Shown: positions 25,686-35,102, counted from the first letter of the stretch. The stretch: 64,000 bases of DNA from Sorangiineae bacterium NIC37A_2 (GCA_002085155.1 NASX01000011.1:45207-109206), one strand, 5' to 3'. Translations and numbers: made by a program. The notes: generated by a model not told the origin, from the sequence alone.

Positions 25686-26621
25686 TCACCACTTCACGAT
25701 GACCGTGGGAGGCTGAATCTGCGCGTCGGCGTGCGCCAAAGAGACGGACACCTGGGCGGAAGCTGAGCCGTGGGGCTGCTCCGCGGTCCATTTTTGTTGC
25801 TCTATCAGGTTCACCTGAGGAACGATCTGAGCCGGCCTCAGGTTGGAGATGACCTCGGGGGGACCGACGACCGTCACGTCGACGGTCTTGGGCAAAGCTG
25901 TTGCGTGAGGGGGACCGATCACCTCGACGGGTAAAGCTGAGAACAGGCGTTCGATCTTGCGCTCCGCGATGCGGATGGTGACGGTCGCCGCCTGAGAGCC
26001 GAGGTAACGCACGGAAGGTCCCGGCGAGTCGAGGGCGATGCGTCGCGTGTAAGTGCCTTGGCCGAGCCCGGTGACGTCGAAGGCCTCGAGCCGCGCGAAC
26101 TGCAGGACCTCGACGCGGCTAACAGGACCTCGGACCGTGACTTCCCGGGGATCGAGCTCCGGGGGTCCGGACACCTCGTGCCCCCGGGCGGGCAACCCTG
26201 TCAGAGAGACCTGGAGCGGGAGCCTGCGCGTGATGACGTCCTCCCACTCGAGGGGGATCTCCGGGGGATCGACGGCGATCACCTTTACGTCGCTCGGGAT
26301 ATGAAAGGACGAGGGCGAGAAGGTGACTTTTTCGGTGTCGCCGCTTCTGAGGTCGACCTCGACGGGGGCGATGCCTTCTTGGATGAGTTTATTGATAGCC
26401 CGAGAAGGACCGCGCAGCGTGACATGTACGGTGGCGGGGATGCGCGTCATGAGCTCGCGTGCGCCGCCGTCCGGCGGCAGACTCACCACCGGCACGCCGA
26501 GGGTCTTATCGCGAATGTCTTCCTGGCCGTGGACGTAGCCGAAGAAGATCAGGGAGAAGACGAGGGCGAGCGCTTTGAGCGAGAGGTTCTCGGTGAACGT
26601 CTCTCGAAGCCATGACTTCAT
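25686..26621 (-). CDS. YbbR-domain protein (CdaR-like)
   Basis: A 311-residue protein with one N-terminal membrane segment (LSLKALALVFSLIFFGYVHG) and a periplasmic part built of YbbR repeats. The repeats can be followed as GVPVVSL...VHVTLRGP, RLPLQVSL...VTVRGP and SALPVEVIGPP...DVTVVGPP. In Firmicutes the equivalent protein, CdaR, binds and regulates the c-di-AMP cyclase CdaA. Here the start overlaps the cdaA stop by four bases (ATGA), so the pair is surely co-expressed, and the same regulatory role is likely. The C-terminus ends in a short beta strand (PTVIVKW). Confidence 0.85.
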   Translation of the reverse strand: MKSWLRETFTENLSLKALALVFSLIFFGYVHGQEDIRDKTLGVPVVSLPPDGGARELMTRIPATVHVTLRGPSRAINKLIQEGIAPVEVDLRSGDTEKVTFSPSSFHIPSDVKVIAVDPPEIPLEWEDVITRRLPLQVSLTGLPARGHEVSGPPELDPREVTVRGPVSRVEVLQFARLEAFDVTGLGQGTYTRRIALDSPGPSVRYLGSQAATVTIRIAERKIERLFSALPVEVIGPPHATALPKTVDVTVVGPPEVISNLRPAQIVPQVNLIEQQKWTAEQPHGSASAQVSVSLAHADAQIQPPTVIVKW

Positions 26622-27691
26622 GACGACGGATCTCCACTCGGGTCATTGGGCTGACTCCCAGCTCGCGGCATGGGGCGGGGCTGGCTCGGTCCCCGGAGCT
26701 CGTCACTATCCGAATCGAAGCTCGGGCTTTCCGGGCGGATGCTCTTGCGCAGGGGAGGCGGCAGAGGGCTCGGGTTCAGCGGGGGAGGGGGAATGCTGGA
26801 GGCGCGCTCAACCTGCGGCAAATCCAGCTTCGGCGGGGGCTCCGAGTGAGCGATGCGTTCCTGGGCGCGGGAGCGGGTGCTGCGGCGCTTTCTGCGTTGT
26901 GCCTTGGGGTCGAGGATCGACAGCAGCATGTCGCGCAGCTCGGGAGCCTCGAGGTCGGCGGCGATGTTTCCGTTGAAGCAGCAGCTGATGGTCCCGCGCT
27001 CTTCGCTGACCACAACGACCACCGCGTCCGTCTCCTCGGTGATGCCGAGAGCGGCCCGATGCCGAGAGCCGAAGCTCGGGTCGAAACTTCCCTCTTTGGG
27101 CATGGGGAAGAAGACGCCGGCCTTGGCGACCCGGAGGTTCCGGATGATCACCGCGCCATCGTGCAGCTTGTTGATGCCCTCGGGGACGAACAGCGTCACG
27201 AGCAAGTCTGCGTTGACCTTGGTGTCGACGTCGATGCCGCGATTGTTGCCGACGAATTCGTCGAGGTTCGCTTCCTGTTCGATAGTGATGATGGCGCCGA
27301 TGCGGTGCCGGGACAGGATGCGCGCGGCCTCCACGACCTCGTCGATCACCTCGGTCTGTTGTGCGCGATGCGCGCCAGAGAGGAAGGTCTTGCTCCCGAA
27401 ACGCTCAAGGGCACGCCGAATGTCGCTCTGGAACACGACGACGCTGACGATCAGGAGCGACTCCAGGGGCACCCGGACCAGGGCCTCGACTGACTTCAAG
27501 CCGAGGCGCTCGGCGATCAAATAGAGGAGGAAGAAGAGGACGAGGCCGATGCCGATCTGGACGGCTTTGGTCCCTTTGACGACGAGCAGAAGCCGGTAGA
27601 AGACGTAATAAACGACAGCGATGTCCGCGATCGCGCGCAGCGCATCAATGGGCGTGCGGATGGCCAGGGAGCGCCCAATGAGCTCAAGCAT
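26618..27691 (-). CDS. cdaA: Membrane diadenylate cyclase CdaA
   Basis: A 357-residue enzyme that makes c-di-AMP from two ATP. Three N-terminal membrane helices (about 20-95) are followed by a DAC domain with IGAIITIEQE, LHDGAVIIR (DGA at 178-180) and GSRHRAALGI (RHR at 210-212). These are the diagnostic catalytic motifs. Beyond about residue 260 there is an unusual low-complexity tail of roughly 95 residues, first basic (AQRRKRRSTRSRAQER) and then Pro/Ser-rich. The usual CdaA is about 275 residues. The start is the ATG with GAGGGGG upstream. It overlaps the folP stop by 8 bases and the ybbR gene by 4. Confidence 0.93.
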   Translation of the reverse strand: MLELIGRSLAIRTPIDALRAIADIAVVYYVFYRLLLVVKGTKAVQIGIGLVLFFLLYLIAERLGLKSVEALVRVPLESLLIVSVVVFQSDIRRALERFGSKTFLSGAHRAQQTEVIDEVVEAARILSRHRIGAIITIEQEANLDEFVGNNRGIDVDTKVNADLLVTLFVPEGINKLHDGAVIIRNLRVAKAGVFFPMPKEGSFDPSFGSRHRAALGITEETDAVVVVVSEERGTISCCFNGNIAADLEAPELRDMLLSILDPKAQRRKRRSTRSRAQERIAHSEPPPKLDLPQVERASSIPPPPLNPSPLPPPLRKSIRPESPSFDSDSDELRGPSQPRPMPRAGSQPNDPSGDPSS

Positions 27692-28535
27692 CAAGCCCCC
27701 TCTTGAGAGCGTGCATCACGCCGAGGGCTTGGGAGGTTTCGTGGACATCGTGGACGCGCAGCACACTGGCCCCCGCGCTCACGGCATGGAGAGCGGCTGC
27801 GATCGATCCTCCGAGCCGCCTGGCGGGGCTCTCGCCTTGAAAGCCGCGCAGGAAGCTCTTGCGGCTCGCGCCGACGACGATCGGGGCTTCGAGTCCCCGA
27901 AACTCGGAGAGTCGGCGCAGAATCTCGAGGCTGTGCTCGGCGCTCTTGTGGAAGCCGAGCCCGGGATCGAACCAAATGCGCTCAGGATGGAGGCCTGCTC
28001 GGACAGCTCGATCGCGCGCTCGTTCCCACTCGTCTCGCACGTCGCGGACCGGGTCCTCGTAAGCATCGGACGGGTAGGAGGAGAAGCTCATCGACTGCAT
28101 GGAGCCCCGGCTGTGCATGAGGATGAGGTGGGCGTCGGAGTCGCGCACCACGCGCGCCAAGTCCTCATCTCCCAGGCATGACACGTCATTGACGATGTGC
28201 ACACCCATTTTCAGGCATGCGCGAGCGACAGCTTGCGACGTTGTGTCGATGGAGACGAGAGCCCCTCGCTCCAGGGCGTACCTGAGCGAGGGTTCGGCGC
28301 GGGTGAGCTGAAGCTCCGAGGGCACGGGGCTCGAGCCGGGGCGAGAGGATTCAGGTCCGATGTCGATGATCTCGGCGCCCTCTTCGAGAAAGCGATCGAT
28401 CTGCGCGCGCGCGGCGCTCGGGTCGGTGAAGAGTCCGCCGTCCGAAAAGGAGTCAGGCGTGACGTTCAGCACTGCCATCAAGGCAGCGCCTCGCGCTCGC
28501 ACGGCTCTCTCTAGGACTTCTTGAACGGACTCCAC
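27684..28535 (-). CDS. folP: Dihydropteroate synthase
   Basis: A 283-residue TIM barrel that joins p-aminobenzoate to the pterin in folate synthesis. It shows LNVTPDSFSDGG, EIIDIGPESSRPGS, ALVSIDTTSQAVA, IVNDVSC, WFDPGLGFHKSAEH and VGASRKSFL, all standard DHPS motifs. The start is uncertain: GTG at 28535 gives the usual family length, while the frame is open back to 28697. The folP-cdaA-ybbR order is shared with many bacteria, where glmM often follows; here it does not. Confidence 0.93.
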   Translation of the reverse strand: MESVQEVLERAVRARGAALMAVLNVTPDSFSDGGLFTDPSAARAQIDRFLEEGAEIIDIGPESSRPGSSPVPSELQLTRAEPSLRYALERGALVSIDTTSQAVARACLKMGVHIVNDVSCLGDEDLARVVRDSDAHLILMHSRGSMQSMSFSSYPSDAYEDPVRDVRDEWERARDRAVRAGLHPERIWFDPGLGFHKSAEHSLEILRRLSEFRGLEAPIVVGASRKSFLRGFQGESPARRLGGSIAAALHAVSAGASVLRVHDVHETSQALGVMHALKRGLDA

Positions 28536-28684
28536 GACAGTCCTGTCGGGTACCAATTCCGCCTCGCGAAAGCAAGAAACAAGCCAAAAAGCCACGGCTA
28601 GGCCGCGGCGGGGGACGCAGCCTGAGATCGCGCGCTCGCTGGCCTGGGGCTCGCTCGGCAGAAACGCGCCCTCAGGCTTCTCGA

Positions 28685-30343
28685 ATGCCGGGGGCATCCC
28701 CTAGGATGCCAAGAGTCGTGAGCGGAGAGATCAAACGGACTCTGTTTCGTGACCTCTTCCTCGGGCGTCTGCGCGTCGACGGCTCAGAGGTCTATCCGCT
28801 CATTTCTCCTTCGGAGCTCGCGAGCCTCGAACCGACCTTCACGCAGCTCCGAAAGGCCGAGGACCTCGGAGGGGTTCTGCGCCTCCGCGCGCTCGATCTC
28901 TTGAAGCCGCGCAATGACATGAGCCTCTTGCTCGAGGCGCGGCTTGTTGAGCAGCTCGGCGGCGCCGATCCTTCGACGGCCCTCTCCTTCATCGCTCACC
29001 ATGCGCTCGGACGGAAGCTCGTCGCCTCCTACGGCACTCCCGAAATCCAGCCCACGCTCCGGGACGATTCGGTGTTTGCCTTTGCGATGACGGAGGCGAG
29101 CCCGGGCAGTGACGCGAGCCAGGTCCAGACCTACGCGCAGCCCGAGGGGGACGGATTCCGGATTTTTGGCCGAAAACACTGGGTGACGAACGGCCTCTTT
29201 GCGACCCACTTTGTGGTGGTCGCGCGCACGACTCCCTCGCAACCGGGGAACAAGCCGCGCCTCACGGCGTTCCTCGTGCCCTCGAGCCCCGAGGTGATCC
29301 GCGAACCGGTCCGAAGTGACGTGCTCCCCGCCTCCGGCGTCGCAGAAATCTCCTTTCATGGCGCGCTGGTGCCGAAGGAAGCGATCCTCGGCGAATACGG
29401 TAAGGGCTTCCGGGCAGTGATGAGCGGTTTGTCGGAGGCGCGACTGCTCTTATCGGCAGCGATCACCGGCGCCTCGATCCGCGCCTATTCGGACACCATC
29501 GAGCGCCTCAATCAAAGGCGCGCCTTCGGACGCCCCGTGGGGAACTTCCCTTCGGTCCAGGAGCGCGTCGCCGTGCTCCTCTCGGAGACCTTCGCGCTGC
29601 AGAGTTTGGTCCATTTGGTGGCCGGCATCGGCGACGCCTTTGGCACCGCAGATCCGCTGGAGCGGGGCCTCGCGCGCCTCGCCGCCAGCCGCATTTCGGC
29701 GCGGGTGCTCGACGCAACACGCGAGCTTCACGGCGCGGCCGCGTTTTCAGGCGACGTGACGCAGTCGCGGCGCTGGGCGGACACCCGCGCGCTCGCCTTG
29801 CTCGACGGCTCCGACTTAGCGCTCGAGTCCTTTGTGGTCCTGGAGGCGACCCGCGAGCTCAGAAAAGGCGGGCCTCAGGTGAGCTTGCCGCCCCTTCCTT
29901 CTCCGTTGCCCGAAGGACCCAAGGGGGTCGTAGAGAGGCTCTGGTCGTCGCGGCATGTCTCTCCGACGGAAGGGGCGCCTGGTTGTCGCCTGCGCTCTCT
30001 CGAGCTCTTGACCCGGGAGCTCGGCAACCAGGTGCGCCACCAGTTCACGAGTCACGGCGCAGAGTTCGTCGAACATCAACATGCGCATCGCAGGATCGCC
30101 AACGCCGCCCTCGAGCTCGCGGTGTGGCTCTCTGTCCTCATCCGCGTGCAAACGGAGGTGCAGCGAGTGTCGACGGTCGGAGCAGAGCGGATGATCGACG
30201 CCGCGAACCTCTTCACGGGCGGCGCAGAAGAGCGCGTCCGGCGCCAGTTCGAGCACCTCTCGCGCAACGAGGACGAGCTCAGAGATCGCATCGCCCGTCG
30301 CGCCTACACGGACGGCACCTATCCCTTCGACATTGTCGGCTAA
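28685..30343 (+). CDS. Acyl-CoA dehydrogenase-family flavoprotein with C-terminal extension
   Basis: A 552-residue protein. The ACAD core covers about residues 20-400: FAMTEASPGSDASQVQT (flavin/substrate loop), GRKHWVTNGLFA, a helical C-domain with NQRRAFGRPVGNFPSVQERVA and an HGAAAF segment. Where many ACADs have the catalytic base in YEGT, this has LLDGSD, so Asp stands where Glu is expected. About 150 further residues form a helical extension. The start could be 28685 or the ATG at 28706. The 3' end overlaps the convergent MNIO gene by 4 bases. The substrate is unknown. Confidence 0.8.
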   Translation: MPGASPRMPRVVSGEIKRTLFRDLFLGRLRVDGSEVYPLISPSELASLEPTFTQLRKAEDLGGVLRLRALDLLKPRNDMSLLLEARLVEQLGGADPSTALSFIAHHALGRKLVASYGTPEIQPTLRDDSVFAFAMTEASPGSDASQVQTYAQPEGDGFRIFGRKHWVTNGLFATHFVVVARTTPSQPGNKPRLTAFLVPSSPEVIREPVRSDVLPASGVAEISFHGALVPKEAILGEYGKGFRAVMSGLSEARLLLSAAITGASIRAYSDTIERLNQRRAFGRPVGNFPSVQERVAVLLSETFALQSLVHLVAGIGDAFGTADPLERGLARLAASRISARVLDATRELHGAAAFSGDVTQSRRWADTRALALLDGSDLALESFVVLEATRELRKGGPQVSLPPLPSPLPEGPKGVVERLWSSRHVSPTEGAPGCRLRSLELLTRELGNQVRHQFTSHGAEFVEHQHAHRRIANAALELAVWLSVLIRVQTEVQRVSTVGAERMIDAANLFTGGAEERVRRQFEHLSRNEDELRDRIARRAYTDGTYPFDIVG

Positions 30344-32157
30344 AAGGCGCTGAAGAGCCCGAGCTCCGTCCACTCGCGAAACCAGGGGCCGAGGCCGCTC
30401 TCGAGCCTCTCCGCGGCGCCTTCGGCGCCTGTCGCCACTTCTTCACAGGCCTCTCCGAAGCGCTGCCCTGCGCTGAATGCTAAGAGGAGCTCGAAGGCTT
30501 CCTTCGAGAGCTCCTTGTCATAGAGATCGAGGTCTCTGTGGCGATAGATGATGAGGCGTCGCGGGGCAGGGGACAGGGGGGGCCAGGGCTTCTCCCTTCG
30601 CGAGGCGCGGCGCACATCGGCGACGGGATAGTCGAAGGTGAGGAGGGAGACGGAGGGCGCGAGGGTGAACTTTGCGCTCGTCCAGGCCTCGGGGGACAGG
30701 GAGAGCAAGTCGGAGAACTCGAGGTAACTCGTTTGAGGCGCGTCGAAGGCCCGCAAGTAGGCTCGTTCGAGCTCCGCCATCTCCAGGACAAACGCTGCCT
30801 TCTCTTCGGGAGCCAGTGGATCGAGTCCGGCCATGTTCGGCAGCGGAGGGTCGCCGTCTTGGGCTTTTTTCTTGAACTGATCGCGCAGGAATCGAGGCAG
30901 CTCCCAGCCGAGGCTCCGGAGCGAATATTCGCTCGGGGGATGGGAGGCCAAATAGAGGAGTACGAGCTTTTCGAAGGGATCTTCCCCGTAGAGGGCGAGA
31001 AGTCCCGGATAGTCTTCCTGGAGCGACTCCACATGCCGCAAGACGAACTGGCGGCGGTAGATCTCGATCTGTTCGACGGGCGTGAGCCGAGCGTTCCCGG
31101 TGAAGCGGAGCTCGGCCAAGCTTCGCTCTTCGGGGTCGAGCGCTAGAGGCTCCGCGCGGAGAATGGACGCGCAAAGTCCAGCTTGAAGCTGACTCAGGGG
31201 CTCGGGGAAAACGCGCGCCTCCGGTAAAGGCCGCACGGAGATGCTGGCGGAAGAGGTCCTGCGCGTGGACAGGGGGGACGATGAGCGCGAGAGGGGCGCG
31301 AAATCCGCGCTCTCGAGCGCTCTTGCGCGAGATTTCCCGAGACGCAGAGCTTCGTCGAGCACCTGGGCAAGAGGAGGGATCTGATCATCCCATTCGACGA
31401 GGGTCGAGATCGGCCCTGCGAGGCGGATCGTCTCCTCGTAAAGCCGGATCACGGGATCGGGACAAGGGCCGACGTGGGTGTCGATGATGTGCGTTCCGTG
31501 ATGCGTATGACCGGCCATGTGGATCTGGAGGATCCGCTCATGGGGCACCTCGCGGATGAACTCGAGGGCTGAGAAGTCATGGTTGAAGGAGGAGACGAAG
31601 ACATTGTTGACGTCGAAGAGGAGGCCGATGTCCCCTTCTTCCAGGACCGCACGGATGAACTCCCATTCGCTCATCTCACTCTGGGTGTAGGCCAAGTAAC
31701 TTGAGGTATTTTCGAGCCCGAAGGGGCGCCCCAGGTAGTCTTGGATGAAGCGGGCGCGCCGGGCGACTCGGCGCACCATCTCTTCGGTGTAAGGGAGCGG
31801 GAGCAGATCGTGGAGGTGGGTTCGTCCGACGCTGGAAAAGCAAAAATGGTCCGTGACCCAGGGCGGATCGACGCGGTCGACAAGTTTCTTGAGTTGCGTC
31901 AGGTACTCGCGATCGGGCTCCTCGGCAGCTCCGATGGACAATGAGACGCCGTGCAGAACGACAGGATAACGCTCGCGAACCTGGTCGAGGAAATAGAGCG
32001 GTTTTGCGGCGCCGCTCATATAGTTCTCGCTGATGGCCTCGAAAAATCCGACGGGATGCCCCTCGCTCAGGATTTCCTGGTAGTGTCTGGGCCGGAGGCC
32101 AACTCCCACGCCGAGGTCTTTCACCTCAAGATGGCCGGGGCGCTTTGGGCTCAGCAT
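30340..32157 (-). CDS. MNIO (DUF692) multinuclear iron oxidase fused to a DUF2063 domain
   Basis: A 605-residue fusion. Residues about 15-280 are a DUF692 TIM barrel of the MbnB/TglH/BufB family, with its likely iron ligands visible: His in VVLHGVSLSIG, Asp-His in VTDHFCFS, Glu in FGLENTSSYLAY, Asp and His in LLFDVNNVFVSSFNHDF, His in LQIHMAGH and Glu in LVEWDDQIPP. After a Ser/Pro-rich linker (about 285-320) comes a DUF2063 (BufC/HvfC) region with RLTPVEQIEIYRRQF. Such oxidases modify cysteines of ribosomally made peptides, and DUF2063 is the usual separate partner. No precursor peptide gene is seen nearby. I take the ATG with GGAGG eight bases upstream; GTG at 32172 is an alternative. Confidence 0.88.
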   Translation of the reverse strand: MLSPKRPGHLEVKDLGVGVGLRPRHYQEILSEGHPVGFFEAISENYMSGAAKPLYFLDQVRERYPVVLHGVSLSIGAAEEPDREYLTQLKKLVDRVDPPWVTDHFCFSSVGRTHLHDLLPLPYTEEMVRRVARRARFIQDYLGRPFGLENTSSYLAYTQSEMSEWEFIRAVLEEGDIGLLFDVNNVFVSSFNHDFSALEFIREVPHERILQIHMAGHTHHGTHIIDTHVGPCPDPVIRLYEETIRLAGPISTLVEWDDQIPPLAQVLDEALRLGKSRARALESADFAPLSRSSSPLSTRRTSSASISVRPLPEARVFPEPLSQLQAGLCASILRAEPLALDPEERSLAELRFTGNARLTPVEQIEIYRRQFVLRHVESLQEDYPGLLALYGEDPFEKLVLLYLASHPPSEYSLRSLGWELPRFLRDQFKKKAQDGDPPLPNMAGLDPLAPEEKAAFVLEMAELERAYLRAFDAPQTSYLEFSDLLSLSPEAWTSAKFTLAPSVSLLTFDYPVADVRRASRREKPWPPLSPAPRRLIIYRHRDLDLYDKELSKEAFELLLAFSAGQRFGEACEEVATGAEGAAERLESGLGPWFREWTELGLFSAF

Positions 32158-32217
32158 TGACATCGCCTCCACTCAAGCACGGGATATCCTCTTTCGGGAT
32201 TCGTTTTTTCATAGGTC

Positions 32218-33615
32218 ATGTCAGCGCAATTTTGGGAGCCCCCGCGCAGTCCGCGCGCCGCCTTCGAAGCCCGGCGGGCGCGCCTCTGGGCAGAGCTCGG
32301 GCCGAACGGTCTCGGGTCGATCTGCTTGCCGAGCGGCTTTGCCCGACCGCGGAACTTCGCCCACAACGTTTACCCGTTTCGGGCTGAGAGCCATTTTCTC
32401 TACTTCACAGGTCGGCATCTGGAAGGAGCGCTCTTTGTCGTCGAAGACGGAGTGGAGCGACTCTACCTCCTCGAGCGTGACCCGGAGGAGGCCCTTTGGT
32501 CAGGCCCTCCGCCCACCTATGAGGAGCTCAGCGAAGAGCTCGGTCTCGAGGTCCGTCCCCTCGGCGATTTTGAGCCGCGCGCCGGGATGGCGACCTTGCC
32601 TCCCCAGGATGAAGAGACGGCGCTCTGGCTGTCCGCGCTCCTCGATCGAACCGTCGAAGCTCAGTCCGGTCCCGACCTCGTCGACGGGGATGAGGCTCTG
32701 GCTCAAGTGATGGTGGATTTGCGCCTCAGGCACGACGCCTGGGCTCTCGAACAATTGCGCTTTGCGGCGGGCGAGAGTGGCAAGGCTCACGAACAGGGCA
32801 TGCGAGTGGCCCGGCGCGCCTCTCGCGAATACCAGGTGCGAGCGCAGATGGAGGCGCGGCTCGGAGAGAGCGCGCTCCGTCCTGCGTATGGCTCGATCGT
32901 CACGATGTGCGGCGAAGTCTTGCACCAGCCGGACTCGAGTGGCCTGCTCGGACCCGGTCTCCTGCTCTGCGACGTCGGAGGCGAAACTCCCGAAGGGTTC
33001 GCGGGAGATGTGACGCGGACCTGGCCGAGCTCGGGGCGCTTCTCCGGCGTCGAGAGGGAGGCTTACGAGGCGGTGCTCCGGGTCCAGCTCGACGCTATTG
33101 CAGGCGCTCGTGCAGGGGTCTCTTATGGTGAGCTCCATGAGAGAGCTTGCCTCTTGATGGCGGGAGAACTCGTCGGGCTCGGGCTCCTCGAAGGGGCTCC
33201 CCGGGACCTCTTCGATTCGGGCGCATTGAGCGTCTTTTTCCCGCACGGTCTTGGGCACCTGCTCGGACTCGATGTCCACGATATGGAAGATCTCGGAGAT
33301 CGGGCGGGCTACGGACCGGAGGCGCAGCGCGCGGACCATCCGGCGTTTCGCGCGTTGCGCCTGAATCGGGTCCTTGAGCCCGACATGGTCGTGACGATCG
33401 AGCCGGGCCTCTATTTTTCGCCTCTCTTGCTCCGACGCGCCAAAGAAGACCGCACGATCGCTCGACAGATCCGCTGGGCCGAGGTCGAGCGCTTCCGCAG
33501 CGTCCGGGGCATTCGCATCGAAGATGACGTGCTCGTGACGGACGAAGACCCCGTCATTCTGAGCGCGAGCGCGCCGAAGAGCGTGGCAGAGATCGAGGCA
33601 TGCCTCGGAGCTTGA
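32218..33615 (+). CDS. Xaa-Pro aminopeptidase (M24B, PepP-like)
   Basis: A 465-residue creatinase-fold metallopeptidase. The N-domain (about 1-170) is followed by the catalytic pita-bread domain. Metal ligands are all visible: Asp in LLCDVGGE, Asp in GDVTRTWP, His in FFPHGLGHLLGLDVHD, Glu in TIEPGLYF and Glu in IRIEDDVLVT. It should remove N-terminal residues preceding proline, or split Xaa-Pro dipeptides. It is divergent from the MNIO gene with 60 bases between the likely starts, and ends 6 bases from the convergent response-regulator gene. Confidence 0.93.
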   Translation: MSAQFWEPPRSPRAAFEARRARLWAELGPNGLGSICLPSGFARPRNFAHNVYPFRAESHFLYFTGRHLEGALFVVEDGVERLYLLERDPEEALWSGPPPTYEELSEELGLEVRPLGDFEPRAGMATLPPQDEETALWLSALLDRTVEAQSGPDLVDGDEALAQVMVDLRLRHDAWALEQLRFAAGESGKAHEQGMRVARRASREYQVRAQMEARLGESALRPAYGSIVTMCGEVLHQPDSSGLLGPGLLLCDVGGETPEGFAGDVTRTWPSSGRFSGVEREAYEAVLRVQLDAIAGARAGVSYGELHERACLLMAGELVGLGLLEGAPRDLFDSGALSVFFPHGLGHLLGLDVHDMEDLGDRAGYGPEAQRADHPAFRALRLNRVLEPDMVVTIEPGLYFSPLLLRRAKEDRTIARQIRWAEVERFRSVRGIRIEDDVLVTDEDPVILSASAPKSVAEIEACLGA

Positions 33616-33621
33616 GCTGAC

Positions 33622-35046
33622 TCACTCGGCGTCTTGTTTCTGCGGAGCTTCGCTCGTCCGCCCGGAGTGGGCGAGCATGGGCGCCCGCCCTTTGGGCGCC
33701 TCGGCGTAATCGTGCAGCCGGTACTGGATCTTGCGCACACTGATGCCGAGCATCTCCGCCGCGCGAGTCGTCGAGCCGCCCACGTAGGCGAGGGTCTCGA
33801 GGATCGCGTAGCGCTCGATCTCCGCGAGAGTGGCTCCGGGGATCTTCGGGATCTTGGACTCTTCGCCGCGGAGCTGCTGAAGCTCGAGGGGCAGGTGGCG
33901 CGTCTCGATGACGTTTCCCTCGGCCAGCACGACGGCCCGCTCGATCACGTTCTCGAGCTCGCGCACGTTGCCGGGCCACTCGTAGGCGAGGAGCAGGCGG
34001 GCCACCTCGTCACTGAAGCGTAGGTCCGAGCGGTGGCTCTCCTTGGAGAATTTCTCGAGGAAGTGACAGGCCAGACGGAAAATGTCGTCTTTGCGATCTT
34101 TGAGCGCTGGGAGCTTCAGGTTGATCACGTTGAGGCGATAGAAGAGGTCCTCGCGGAACTTCCCCTCGTCGACCATCTGCTTCAGGTTTCGGTTCGTGGC
34201 AGCGACCAATCGGACGTCGACTTTGATCGCTTCATTGCCGCCGACCCGTTCGAACTCGTGCTCCTGAAGCACGCGGAGCAGCTTGACCTGGGTCGTGGGC
34301 GAGATCTCTCCGATTTCGTCGAGGAACAGCGTTCCGCCGTTGGCCTGTTCGAAGCGACCGATGCGCCGCCGTTCGGCGCCCGTAAACGCGCCTCGCTCGT
34401 GTCCGAAGAGCTCACTCTCGAGCAACGACTCGGCGAGAGCCGCACAGTGCAGCTTGACGAAGGGCTTGTGGGCTCGGTCCGAGTGATGGTGGATCGCCGA
34501 CGCCACGAGCTCCTTGCCCGTTCCGGAGTCTCCGGTGATGAGCACGGTGGCGCGGGTGGGAGCGACCTGGACCACACTCTTAAAGATCTGCTGCATCTCG
34601 GCGGACTCGCCGATCAGGTTGTCGAAGCGGACGCGGTCGGCGAGCTGCTGTCGCATCCGGCGCGCGTCTCGACGGAGCTCCACGCCTTCGACGGCTCGCT
34701 CGAGCACGACCAGGAGCTCATCGCTGTTGAGAGGCTTGACCAAGTAGTCGGTGGCGCCGCTCCGCATCGCCTGGACCGCGGTCCCCACGGCTCCGAAGGC
34801 GGTCACCAGGATGACGGCGATCTCCGGGTCGAACTCCTTCAAGCGGCCGAGCAGCTCGAGGCCGTCCATGCCCGGCATCTTGATATCGGTCACCACCACG
34901 TCGGGACGGAAAGCCTCCGCCGCCGCGAGCGCACGGAAGCCGTCCGAGGCGGTCCGCACCGAAAATCCTTCGTCGTTCAAGATCTCTGCGAGCGCGCTCC
35001 GCGCGGTCGCTTCGTCATCCACTATGAGTACGCGGCCTTTTCCCAT
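33622..35046 (-). CDS. NtrC-family sigma-54 response regulator, partner of the FixL-like kinase
   Basis: A 474-residue activator. Receiver domain at 1-120 with phospho-acceptor Asp54 ([13 protein letters not shown]). AAA+ sigma-54 domain with [11 protein letters not shown], the sigma-54 contact loop GAFTGA ([12 protein letters not shown]), TLFLDEIGE and the [10 protein letters not shown] sensor. The C-terminus has a Fis-type helix-turn-helix ([20 protein letters not shown]) and a short tail. The ATG at 35046 has GAGAGG upstream; a longer frame to 35151 has no domain support. It is divergent from the histidine-kinase gene, 122 bases apart. I infer that it activates the sigma-54 promoter in front of the cbb3 operon. 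Confidence 0.93.
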   Translation of the reverse strand: MGKGRVLIVDDEATARSALAEILNDEGFSVRTASDGFRALAAAEAFRPDVVVTDIKMPGMDGLELLGRLKEFDPEIAVILVTAFGAVGTAVQAMRSGATDYLVKPLNSDELLVVLERAVEGVELRRDARRMRQQLADRVRFDNLIGESAEMQQIFKSVVQVAPTRATVLITGDSGTGKELVASAIHHHSDRAHKPFVKLHCAALAESLLESELFGHERGAFTGAERRRIGRFEQANGGTLFLDEIGEISPTTQVKLLRVLQEHEFERVGGNEAIKVDVRLVAATNRNLKQMVDEGKFREDLFYRLNVINLKLPALKDRKDDIFRLACHFLEKFSKESHRSDLRFSDEVARLLLAYEWPGNVRELENVIERAVVLAEGNVIETRHLPLELQQLRGEESKIPKIPGATLAEIERYAILETLAYVGGSTTRAAEMLGISVRKIQYRLHDYAEAPKGRAPMLAHSGRTSEAPQKQDAE

Positions 35047-35063
35047 GAAGTCCTCTCGTCCCA

Positions 35064-35081
35064 TAAGCACGAGCCGTGCCG
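35064..35081 (-). promoter_or_regulatory. Possible sigma-54 promoter for the response-regulator gene
   Basis: Read on the minus strand, CGGCACGGCTCGTGCTT has the GG (35080-35079) and GC (35068-35067) dinucleotides exactly 10 bases apart, but differs from TGGCACG-N4-TTGCW at two positions. The inferred start is about 9 bases before the ATG, which would leave little room for the ribosome site. Confidence 0.3.
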
Positions 35082-35102
35082 AGCCCTTGGGGCTTGGTTC
35101 CG

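Noticed and set aside
32158..32217. A precursor peptide gene for the MNIO fusion in the divergent gap
   Set aside because: Only about 60 bases separate the two starts and no small open frame with Cys residues fits there.
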